64,000 nt of DNA from JALYLC01 sp963743275 (GTDB lineage Bacteria > Actinomycetota > Thermoleophilia > Gaiellales > JALYLC01). Each line of letters starts with the position of its first letter. Positions within the stretch are counted from its first letter, which is position 1. The stretch lies in the NCBI GenBank assembly GCA_963743275.1, contig CAVUPB010000007.1:310001-374000 (forward strand), read 5' to 3'. The notes under the pieces were generated by a model. That model searched no databases and had not been told where the DNA came from. It worked only from the letters and a program-made list of their open reading frames with translations. This document shows positions 24,257-31,286 of this stretch, one piece after another. Both the position numbers and the translations under genes were made by a program.

Positions 24257-25653
24257 CACGACTCAGGCTCTACGACCGGCTGCGCGACGAGATCGTCGAC
24301 GTCGAGCCGAGCACGCCGGCGCTGCGCGTCTACAGCTGCGGCCCGACCGTCTACGGCCGCATCCACGTCGGCAATGCGCGTCCCTACTGGACGGCGATGG
24401 TGCTCAAGCGCGCCTGCGAGCAGCTGCTCGGCCTGCCCGTGCGCCTCGCGATCAACATCACGGACGTGAACGACAAGATCTACGTCGCCGCCGCCGAGCA
24501 GGGCGTGCCGTCGGCGCAGCTCGCGGCCGACATGGCCGCCGCCTACCGCGCCGACACCGAGGGGCTCGGCCTCGGGCGGCCCGATGCCGAGCCGCTCGCG
24601 AGCGAGACGATCCCCGAGATCGTCGACCTGATCGAGAAGCTGGTCGCCCGCGGGGCGGCATACCCGAGCGACGACGGCGACGTCTACTTCAGCGTGGACG
24701 CGTATCCGGGCTACGGCGGGCTCTCGGGCCAGCGGCCCGACGAGCTGATCGCGGGCTCGCGGGTGGAGCCGGGCGAGGGCAAGCGCTCGCCGCTCGACTT
24801 CGCGCTCTGGAAGGGCACGAAGCCGGGGGAGGACACGGCGTGGGACTCGCCCTGGGGCCGGGGGCGGCCCGGCTGGCACATCGAGTGCTCCGCCATGGCG
24901 CGCGCCGAGCTCGGCGAGGACTTCGACGTCCACGGCGGCGGGCTCGACCTGATCTTCCCGCATCACGAGAACGAGCGCGCGCAGTCCGAGGCCGCCGGTG
25001 AGGCCTTCGCGCGCGTGTGGATGCACAACGGCATGCTGCGGCTGACGGGCGAGAAGATGTCCAAGTCGCTCGGCAACATCGACGGCCTCGCCGAGGCGCT
25101 CGAGCGGGTGGGCCGCGAGACGCTGCTCGTGTTCTTCGCCCAGGCCCACTACCGCAGCCCGGTCGACTACTCCGGGACGACGCTGAAGCAGGCGTCGGCG
25201 ACCGCCGCCGGGTTGCGCGAGGCGCTGCGCAATGCGCGCCGCTACGGCGGCGACAGCGGTCACGACGCGGCGCCTCCGGCGTACGCCACGGACGCGTTCG
25301 GGCGCTTCGCCGGCTACATGGCGGACGATCTCGACACGCCCCGCGCGCTCGCGGAGCTGCACGGGCTCGCGCGCGACATCAACGTCGCCGTCGCCGGCGG
25401 TGAGGCCGCTCCGTCGGCGGTCTCCGCCGCTGCCGACGTTCTCGCCGGCGCGCTGGACGTGCTCGGCCTGGCATCGCTCGACCGCGAGCCGGCGACCTCC
25501 GAGGAGGCGCTCGCGCTGGCGGTGGAGCGCGCTGCGGCGCGTGCCGCGGGCGACTACGCGCGCGCCGACGAGCTGCGCGACCGCATCACCGCGCTCGGCT
25601 TCGGCGTGCGCGACACGCCGCAGGGGCCGCAGGTCGTGCCGCTCGATGGCTGA
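24253..25653 (+). CDS. cysS: Cysteinyl-tRNA synthetase
   Basis: Class I synthetase charging tRNA-Cys, 466 residues. Zinc-binding Cys in YSCGPTVYG, the HIGH motif as RIHVGNARP, WHIECSAMA and HHENERAQSEA with the other zinc ligands, and an intact KMSKS. The N-terminus lacks the usual KxxFxPxxxxxVxMYVCG exact form but is complete. The last 60 residues form the helical anticodon-binding end. It could be confused with MshC (mycothiol ligase), but the length and C-terminal domain favour CysS. ATG overlaps the gltX stop by four bases. Confidence 0.95.
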   Translation: MTRLRLYDRLRDEIVDVEPSTPALRVYSCGPTVYGRIHVGNARPYWTAMVLKRACEQLLGLPVRLAINITDVNDKIYVAAAEQGVPSAQLAADMAAAYRADTEGLGLGRPDAEPLASETIPEIVDLIEKLVARGAAYPSDDGDVYFSVDAYPGYGGLSGQRPDELIAGSRVEPGEGKRSPLDFALWKGTKPGEDTAWDSPWGRGRPGWHIECSAMARAELGEDFDVHGGGLDLIFPHHENERAQSEAAGEAFARVWMHNGMLRLTGEKMSKSLGNIDGLAEALERVGRETLLVFFAQAHYRSPVDYSGTTLKQASATAAGLREALRNARRYGGDSGHDAAPPAYATDAFGRFAGYMADDLDTPRALAELHGLARDINVAVAGGEAAPSAVSAAADVLAGALDVLGLASLDREPATSEEALALAVERAAARAAGDYARADELRDRITALGFGVRDTPQGPQVVPLDG

Positions 25654-26383
25654 CCGCGCGCCGGCACCGCCGCGCGACGACCTCGTCTACGGGCTGCAGC
25701 CCGTACGCGAGGCGCTGCGCGGGCGCAGGCGCGTGCGCGAGGTCGTGTGCACGCGCGAGGCGGCCGAGGCGATGCCCTGGATCGAGAGCTCGGGCGTGCG
25801 CATGTCGCTGGCGGTGGCCGATCGCGTCACCGCGCTGGCGGAGCGCCCCGATCACCAGGGCGTCGTCGCTCTCTGCGATCCCTATCCGTACGCCGACGCC
25901 GCCGATCTGCTCGCGCGGCCGGATGCCCTCGTCGTCGCGCTCGACGGCGTCACGGACCCCCGCAACCTCGGTGCGATCGCGCGTTCGTGCGAATGCCTCG
26001 GTGCGCACGGGCTCGTGATCCCGCGCCATGGCTCCGCGGGCGTGACCGCAGTCGTCGCCAAGGCGTCGGCGGGCGCGATCGAGCACCTCGCGATCGCGCA
26101 GGTCACGAATCTCGCCGAGATGCTGCGCCGCAACAAGCGCCCCGACCTCTGGAGCTACGCGGCCGCCGAGGACGCCGACGCGACCCCCGACGCGCTCGAC
26201 TTCACCGGCGGCGTCGTGCTCGTGCTCGGCGCGGAGGGTTCGGGGATCCGCCCGCTCGTGCGCCAGCGCTGCGACGCCGGCGTGCGCATTCCGATGCACG
26301 GGCAGATCGGCTCGCTCAACGTCGCGGTCGCCGCGTCGCTGCTGCTCTACGAAGCCGACCGCCAGCGCCGCACGCGCGGCTAG
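25646..26383 (+). CDS. rlmB: 23S rRNA (guanosine-2'-O-)-methyltransferase, RlmB/TrmH family
   Basis: SPOUT-fold SAM-dependent 2'-O-methyltransferase, 245 residues. The N-terminal L7Ae-like substrate-binding domain begins DLVYGLQPVREALRGRRRV. The trefoil-knot MTase has motif 1 DGVTDPRNLGAIARSCECLGA, motif 2 VLVLGAEGSGI and motif 3 IPMHGQIGSLNVAVAASLLLYE. TrmH-type tRNA methylation remains possible. The ATG overlaps the cysS stop by eight bases, as expected in this conserved operon. Confidence 0.93.
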   Translation: MADRAPAPPRDDLVYGLQPVREALRGRRRVREVVCTREAAEAMPWIESSGVRMSLAVADRVTALAERPDHQGVVALCDPYPYADAADLLARPDALVVALDGVTDPRNLGAIARSCECLGAHGLVIPRHGSAGVTAVVAKASAGAIEHLAIAQVTNLAEMLRRNKRPDLWSYAAAEDADATPDALDFTGGVVLVLGAEGSGIRPLVRQRCDAGVRIPMHGQIGSLNVAVAASLLLYEADRQRRTRG

Positions 26384-26389
26384 CGGGAA

Positions 26390-26446
26390 CCCGGGGTCTG
26401 ACCCGGGAATCCCGGGTCAGACCCGCGGCTCCCGGGTCAGGCCCCG
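26390..26446. repeat. Cluster of three GGGTC(T/A)GACCC palindromes
   Basis: Three cores in tandem: CCCGGGGTCTGACCCGGG (26390-26407), CGGGTC-A-GACCCG (26413-26425) and CGGGTC-A-GGCCCCG (26433-26446, one mismatch). They start seven bases after the rlmB stop and may terminate the operon before the sigma factor. Confidence 0.8.
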
Positions 26447-26476
26447 ATTTGGCGGCGGCGGGCTCCGGATCTGCTG

Positions 26477-26490
26477 CGAACACGTGTTCG
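26477..26490. promoter_or_regulatory. Perfect 14-base palindrome matching the Gram-positive LexA (SOS) box
   Basis: CGAACACGTGTTCG fits the CGAAC-N4-GTTCG consensus bound by LexA/DinR in Bacillus and actinobacteria, on both half-sites. It lies about 30 bases upstream of the -35 of the sigma-factor promoter. Whether LexA binds here is inference; E-box-like CACGTG sites for other factors also fit. Confidence 0.5.
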
Positions 26491-26519
26491 TGCGCGCGGT
26501 CAAATGCGCCTCAGCGCAC

Positions 26520-26547
26520 TTGCGTTCTCGTGGCTACGTGCTATGTT
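26520..26547 (+). promoter_or_regulatory. Promoter TTGCGT-16-TATGTT before the sigma factor
   Basis: TTGCGT (26520-26525) and TATGTT (26542-26547) are 16 bases apart. The leader then contains the direct repeat GGTTGAGGTTGAG near 26570. This suggests the sigma-factor gene has its own promoter rather than only read-through from rlmB. Confidence 0.5.
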
Positions 26548-26601
26548 CGGCCAATCAGTAGCTCAGGTTGAGGTTGAGATCTGAACACTGAACACCGGGC
26601 T

Positions 26602-27324
26602 GTGCAGGCGATCGAGGGGTCGCTTCCAGCTTCGAAAAACGGGCAGGAGCAGGAATTTTCGATGGCAGCGGCACCGCAACGCAGTGAGTCGTACAAGGCT
26701 CAACGTGAAGTTGAGGATCTGCATCTCGTCCTCCGCGCACGCTCCGGGAACCGCGGGAGCGAGGCAGAGATCATCCGGCGCTATGCGGGCTTCGTCCGTC
26801 TCCGCTCGTCGAGCTATTTCATCGCCGGTGGTGATCCGGACGACCTCGTGCAGGAGGGGCTCGTCGGGCTCTACAAGGCGATCCGGGACTATCGCGTCGA
26901 CAAGGACACGACGTTCCGCTCGTTCGCGGAGCTGTGCATCACGCGCCAGATCATCACGGCGATCAAGACGGCGACCCGCCACAAGCACGCCCCCCTCAAC
27001 GGCGCGCTCTCGTTCAGCCATACGCCGGCGGGCTACGACGACGGTTCCGACTTCACGCTCGGCGACGCGCTGCCCGGCTCGCCGATCGACGACCCCGCCC
27101 GCCGCGTCGTCGCCACCGAGGAGCTCGAGGCGCTCGTGGGCTGCCTCGGCTCGAGCCTCTCGCCGCTCGAGGGACGTGTGCTCACGCTCTACCTCGAGGG
27201 CCGCTCGTACGAGGAGATCGGCGAGATCGTCGAGTGCGACCCGAAGGCCGTGGACAACGCCCTCCAGCGCGTCAAGCGCAAGGTCGGCCAGCACCTGGCT
27301 ACGCGCGCCGTGCTCGACGCCTAG
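26602..27324 (+). CDS. SigH-like RNA polymerase sigma factor (sigma70 family)
   Basis: Alternative sigma factor of 240 residues (220 if ATG 26662 is used instead of GTG 26602). Region 2 is YFIAGGDPDDLVQEGLVGLYKAIRDYRVDKDTTFRSFAELCITRQIITAIK, closely like Bacillus SigH (spore/transition-state sigma). Region 4 is LSPLEGRVLTLYLEGRSYEEIGEIVECDPKAVDNALQRVKRKV. It follows rlmB as sigH does in Bacillus, so it is probably a true positional orthologue; its function in a non-sporulating actinobacterium is unknown. The start is uncertain: GGAGCAGGAA lies before ATG 26662. The stop TAG shares CTAG with the convergent gene's stop. Confidence 0.88.
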   Translation: MQAIEGSLPASKNGQEQEFSMAAAPQRSESYKAQREVEDLHLVLRARSGNRGSEAEIIRRYAGFVRLRSSSYFIAGGDPDDLVQEGLVGLYKAIRDYRVDKDTTFRSFAELCITRQIITAIKTATRHKHAPLNGALSFSHTPAGYDDGSDFTLGDALPGSPIDDPARRVVATEELEALVGCLGSSLSPLEGRVLTLYLEGRSYEEIGEIVECDPKAVDNALQRVKRKVGQHLATRAVLDA

Positions 27325-27995
27325 GCCTTCAGCTCGCCGCCCTCGCCGCGCCCGGCGATCGTCGCCGAGCCGGTGCGCAGCGCGATGCCCGTGAGCTGGA
27401 CGCCATCGGGCAGCGGGCCGAGCTGGATCGGCGAGGCGAGGGCGCGCCGGAGTGCCGGCGTACCGCTCACGGGCACGAGCTCGATCGACGAGCGACCCAC
27501 GACTTTGGCTCTGACAGCCGCATGCAGCGTGCCGGCGCGCAGCTGCGCGCGTCCCTTCGCGATCGTCACGCGCAGCTTCTTCGAGGGCAGCCCGCGCTCC
27601 GACAGGAGCGGGCGCAGATAGGCCGCGAGAGCGGACTGCGTGAGCTGGGCCTGGAAGCCGACGGACGAGTAGTGCAGGCGCACGTTGCCGGAGATCAGGT
27701 CGGAGAGGCCGACGCTGACGCCGCGGTAGGTCGCCCGCGCGCCGGCCAGGCGAAGCCCGTCGCGCTCGAACTGCGTGGCCTTCACGGTGACCTTCCCCAG
27801 GTCGCCGCGCGCGATCCCGGGCTTCAGCGACGTCCCGATCGAGACGTTCACGGGCGTTCCGATGCGATCCTCGATCGAGCGCGCCGCGAGCCGCTCGACG
27901 AACGGGCGCCCGAGCACGAACGCGACCACGCCGAGCACGACGACGATGAGGACGAGGAAGACGAGCAGGCGGGCGAGGCGGAAGAGTATGAACAC
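27321..27995 (-). CDS. DUF2993 (LmeA-like) membrane-anchored lipid-binding protein
   Basis: 224 residues. One N-terminal transmembrane helix (about 8-30, LLVFLVLIVVVLGVVAFVL) is followed by a periplasmic domain with repeated beta-rich segments and conserved positions typical of DUF2993: VSIGTSLKPGIARGDLGKVTVKATQFERDGLRLAGA, YRGVSVGLSDLISGN. The mycobacterial relative LmeA binds phospholipids and supports lipoglycan assembly. Its stop codon overlaps that of the sigma gene on the other strand. Confidence 0.8.
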   Translation of the reverse strand: MFILFRLARLLVFLVLIVVVLGVVAFVLGRPFVERLAARSIEDRIGTPVNVSIGTSLKPGIARGDLGKVTVKATQFERDGLRLAGARATYRGVSVGLSDLISGNVRLHYSSVGFQAQLTQSALAAYLRPLLSERGLPSKKLRVTIAKGRAQLRAGTLHAAVRAKVVGRSSIELVPVSGTPALRRALASPIQLGPLPDGVQLTGIALRTGSATIAGRGEGGELKA

Positions 27996-27998
27996 GGA

Positions 27999-28832
27999 TC
28001 AGGCGGCGGGTGCGAGCTCTGCGAGCTGCTGTTCGGCATTGTCATGCCGCAACCTGCCGTCGTCATCCCCCGCGCCGCGCGGGACCTCCACCGCCGCACC
28101 TGCTGCGACCGCCTCCTCGCGCGTCGCGCCCCCGGCCAGCGCCGTGCGCACGGCCACCTTGAGCGCGTGCAGGTACGCGAGGTCCTCGCGCGCGACGGCG
28201 AGCGCCTCGTCGCCGCTCAGCGGGCGCCCGTGGCCCGGCGTCACCCAGCCTGCGGGATCGCGCTCGAGCGCGTCCGACAGTGCTGCGAGCGTGGCACGGT
28301 AGGCCGCCGTCGAGACGTACACGAACGGAAACTCGATGACCGACAGGTAGTCGCCGACGACGAGCAGGTCGAGATCGCGGACGCGGTAGGCGGCGCCGCA
28401 CTCCGTGTGGCCGGGCAGCGCCATCGTCTCGATCGTGAACGGGCCCACGTGCAGCGCCTCGCCGGGGTCGAAGACGAGGTCGGCGCGCGGCGCGCCCTCC
28501 CAGGAGAGGCCTTCCTCGGCCCCCAGGCGCACGACTTCCTCCGCGGCCTGCCCACCCGCGATGCGCTCGCCCGCGCCGCGGCTCATGATCGCGGGGACGC
28601 CCGGGAACGCCGAGATCCCGCACACGTGATCCCAGTCTGCGTGCGTGATCAGGAGCCCGCGGATCTCGAGGCCCCGCCCCGTCACGTCCGCGGCGATCGC
28701 GGCGATCTCGGCCGCCGACATGCAGGGATCGACGAGCACCGCCTCGCCACCGGCGTGCAGGGCGAGCGCGGTCGTCTCCCAGAGCGCGCTCTCGTACCGG
28801 ATCACCCCTGGGCGCAGCTCGGTCGCAGTCAC
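27999..28832 (-). CDS. Metallo-beta-lactamase fold hydrolase
   Basis: 277-residue metallo-hydrolase of the MBL superfamily; the reaction is unknown. The metal motif is THADWDHVCG, i.e. H-x-D-x-D-H, with Asp in the place of the second His of the usual H-x-H-x-D-H. Later ligands are present: GHTECG, VVGDYLS and TPGHGRPL. Replacement of the second His suggests an altered metal site. GTG 28832 lies six bases after TATCCT. It is separated by three bases from the DUF2993 gene and may share its transcript. Confidence 0.85.
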   Translation of the reverse strand: MTATELRPGVIRYESALWETTALALHAGGEAVLVDPCMSAAEIAAIAADVTGRGLEIRGLLITHADWDHVCGISAFPGVPAIMSRGAGERIAGGQAAEEVVRLGAEEGLSWEGAPRADLVFDPGEALHVGPFTIETMALPGHTECGAAYRVRDLDLLVVGDYLSVIEFPFVYVSTAAYRATLAALSDALERDPAGWVTPGHGRPLSGDEALAVAREDLAYLHALKVAVRTALAGGATREEAVAAGAAVEVPRGAGDDDGRLRHDNAEQQLAELAPAA

Positions 28833-28838
28833 GTGTGC

Positions 28839-28844
28839 AGGATA
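28839..28844 (-). promoter_or_regulatory. -10 hexamer TATCCT, leaderless promoter
   Basis: TATCCT on the minus strand, six bases before GTG 28832. It is divergent from the YbdK promoter in a 49-base gap. Confidence 0.5.
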
Positions 28845-28846
28845 GG

Positions 28847-28875
28847 TTGCAGCACGTTGGCCCCGGGGCAATACT
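28847..28875 (+). promoter_or_regulatory. Promoter TTGCAG-17-AATACT, leaderless
   Basis: TTGCAG (28847-28852), 17-base spacer, AATACT (28870-28875), then six bases to the ATG at 28882. One of the best-formed -35/-10 pairs in the window. Confidence 0.6.
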
Positions 28876-28881
28876 CTCGCG

Positions 28882-30045
28882 ATGACGAGCGCAGCGCAGC
28901 ACGCATTCGGCAAGGGAGCGCCGCTCACGCTCGGCGTCGAGGAGGAGTTCATGCTCCTCGACGCGGCCACGTTCGAGCTCTGCTCGCGCTTCGACGAGGT
29001 CGTCGACGTGCTGGCCGACGGGCCGCTCGACGGCCGTGCGCACCCCGAGCTGATGCAGAGCACGCTCGAGGTGGCCTCGGTCGTGTGTCGCGACGTCGAC
29101 GAGCTGCGCCGCGACCTCGAGACCGTGCGCCGCGGCATCACCGCCGCCATCGAGCCGCTCGGGATGCGGCTCGCCGGGGCGGGCGCGCACCCGTTCTCGC
29201 GCTCGGAGGACCAGCGCATCACGACGCGCGACCGCTACCGCTGGCTCGTCGAGCAGCTGCAGTACGTCGCGCGGCGCGAGCTCGTGTTCGGGATGCACGT
29301 GCACGTCGCCGTGCCCGACCCGGACCTCGCGATGCACGTGATGGAGAGCCTGCTCGCCGAGCTCCCGGTGCTGCTGGCGCTCTCGGCCAGCTCGCCGTTC
29401 TGGCGCGGCGAAGCCACCGGCCTCGCCTCGACGCGCACGGCGATCTTCGCGTCCATGCCGCGCTCGGGCCAGCCGCCGCGCTTCACCTCCTACGACGACT
29501 ATCTCGAGATGGTCGGGACGATGGAGGGCGCCGGCGCGATCGACGACTACACGTACCTGTGGTGGGACGTGCGGCCGCATCCACGGCTCGGCACCGTCGA
29601 GATCCGCGTCATGGACGTGCAGTTCGACCTCGACCAGACGCTCATGCTGGCCGCGTACGTGCAGGCGAGCGTCGCCCGAGCCCTCGACGAGGCGCGGCGC
29701 GGCATCCTCCCGCAGGCACACCACCGGCAGCTCGTGTCCGAGAACAAGTGGGCCGCTGCGCGCTACGGCCTCGACGCGCTGCTGATGGACCTGGCCGGCG
29801 ATCCGCGCACGCGCCTGCCGGCCTCGGAGCTCGCGCGCCGCAGCGTCGAGCGCCTCGCGCCCTACGCGCGCGAGCTCGGCTGTGCGGACGCGCTGGCCGA
29901 GATCGAGCGCACGATCTCGTGGGGCAACGGCGCGACGCGCATGATGCGCGCCTACAACGCCAACCGCGACATGACCGAGCTCATGCGCGAGCTGGCGCAC
30001 TGCACGGAGCTGCGCTCGGGTGAGCCGCTCAGCACGTCGAAGTAG
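28882..30045 (+). CDS. Glutamate--cysteine ligase type 2 family protein (YbdK carboxylate-amine ligase)
   Basis: ATP-dependent carboxylate-amine ligase, 387 residues. GVEEEFMLLD is the GCS2 N-terminal signature. The ATP/metal segment is GMHVHVAVPDPDLAM, with SPFWRGEATGLASTRTAIFASMPRSG and TVEIRVMDVQ further on. Enzymes of this family can make gamma-glutamylcysteine weakly. Actinobacteria mostly use mycothiol, so the physiological product is uncertain. Leaderless start supported by the promoter directly upstream. Confidence 0.92.
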   Translation: MTSAAQHAFGKGAPLTLGVEEEFMLLDAATFELCSRFDEVVDVLADGPLDGRAHPELMQSTLEVASVVCRDVDELRRDLETVRRGITAAIEPLGMRLAGAGAHPFSRSEDQRITTRDRYRWLVEQLQYVARRELVFGMHVHVAVPDPDLAMHVMESLLAELPVLLALSASSPFWRGEATGLASTRTAIFASMPRSGQPPRFTSYDDYLEMVGTMEGAGAIDDYTYLWWDVRPHPRLGTVEIRVMDVQFDLDQTLMLAAYVQASVARALDEARRGILPQAHHRQLVSENKWAAARYGLDALLMDLAGDPRTRLPASELARRSVERLAPYARELGCADALAEIERTISWGNGATRMMRAYNANRDMTELMRELAHCTELRSGEPLSTSK

Positions 30046-30051
30046 CGCCCG

Positions 30052-31212
30052 TCAGCGGACGAGCTCGGAGGCGCAGGCGCGGTTCGAGAGCTTGCTGGTG
30101 CCGTCCGTGCCCTGCGCGCAGACGTAGCCGCTGAAGCGCCGGCCCTGGCGCCTGAGGTTGAAGTGCACCCAGCGGTTGGTCGGGACGCCGCGGATGGCGC
30201 GGGCCACGCGCCTGCCCGCGCGCGTGTAGAAGGCGATGTCGACGCGCGAGTGCTTGCTGCGGTCGTCGTCGATGCGCAGCGAGAGCGTGCCGGCGTGGCC
30301 GATGCGCTGGCTGACCGGCCGGACGGTCGCGCGCGGCGGGTCGTCCCGAAGCTTGCTCCAGTCCTGCGACGGCGTGGCGAGGGCCCTGTCGATGAAGCCG
30401 CGCTCGCTCGAGACGAGCACGAGGTACGAGCGCGACCCCTCGCAGCTCGCCCGCGACCCGTAGCTGATGACGCCCTCGACGACCAGGTTCTGGACCGTGT
30501 TCTCGTACGCGAAGGCGGGGCCGCCCGAGTCGCCGTAGCAGGCCGTCCCGCCCGGGACGGCCGGGTCGGTGGCGGCCGCGCCGCAGAACAGCCACGAGGA
30601 ATCGAAGGTCTCCGACGTGAGCCGGCACGAGGCGGGGTCGGCGGCCGTGATCAGGCCTGCGCGCAGCGCCGACGGCAGGCTCTGGTCCTGCGTGGAGGTC
30701 TGGCCGTATCCCGCCATCAGCAGGGACTTGCCGGCGCCCGGGTGCTGCTCGGCGAGGCGGGCGGGCGTCTGGGCCAGCGCGCGGTCGAGCGCGAGCAGGG
30801 CGATGTCGTGGAAGTGGCGCGAGCCGTCCCAGCGGTAGTACGGCTGCGGCAGCACCGCGACGACGCCGGCGGCGCTGCCGAGCGACGGATCGGACACGTT
30901 CAGCGACCCGACGCGCACGACGAAGGCGGAGGGCTCCGCGACGCCGAGGAGCCCGCCGGACTTGGTCTCCTCGTACACGCAGTGCGCCGCGGTCATCACG
31001 ACCGTGGGCGAGATCAGCGTCCCCGTGCACGCTCCGGTGCCGGTCGGCGATGCGATCTCGATGTACGCGAGCGGCGCGGCGAAGCCGGCGCCGAGCTGAT
31101 CGGTGCCGCCGACCATGGCGCCCGCCCCCGGCGCGGCGGCGGCAACGGACGCGGAAACAAGGAGCGCGCACGCCGCGCGCACTGCCGTTCGTGTCGTGAG
31201 TCGCACAGCCAT
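30052..31212 (-). CDS. Secreted trypsin-like (S1) serine protease
   Basis: 386 residues. A signal peptide (about 1-33, hydrophobic VRAACALLVSASVAAAAPGAGA) is followed by MVGGTDQ as a possible activation site. The catalytic triad is His77 in TAAHC, Asp in HDIALL and Ser in ACYGDSGGP, with paired Cys residues (GACTG, AHC; SCRL, LFC, TACYG, ASCEG) fitting S1 disulphides. After about 290 a C-terminal extension of 95 residues (SLRIDDDRSKHSRVDIAFYTR...) looks like a beta-rich adhesion or P-domain-like module. I start at ATG 31212; a longer upstream frame has no coding character. Confidence 0.92.
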   Translation of the reverse strand: MAVRLTTRTAVRAACALLVSASVAAAAPGAGAMVGGTDQLGAGFAAPLAYIEIASPTGTGACTGTLISPTVVMTAAHCVYEETKSGGLLGVAEPSAFVVRVGSLNVSDPSLGSAAGVVAVLPQPYYRWDGSRHFHDIALLALDRALAQTPARLAEQHPGAGKSLLMAGYGQTSTQDQSLPSALRAGLITAADPASCRLTSETFDSSWLFCGAAATDPAVPGGTACYGDSGGPAFAYENTVQNLVVEGVISYGSRASCEGSRSYLVLVSSERGFIDRALATPSQDWSKLRDDPPRATVRPVSQRIGHAGTLSLRIDDDRSKHSRVDIAFYTRAGRRVARAIRGVPTNRWVHFNLRRQGRRFSGYVCAQGTDGTSKLSNRACASELVR

Positions 31213-31286
31213 CACTCTGCCATCGACCCGCGCCGGGAAAGCTTGAATCGGCGCCGCGAGGGCGATGTGCCTGCCGGAAACCGCCG

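Noticed and set aside
24253..25653. MshC (mycothiol cysteine ligase) as an alternative to CysS
   Set aside because: The protein is full CysS length with the C-terminal helical domain and sits in the conserved gltX-cysS-rlmB position; MshC is shorter.
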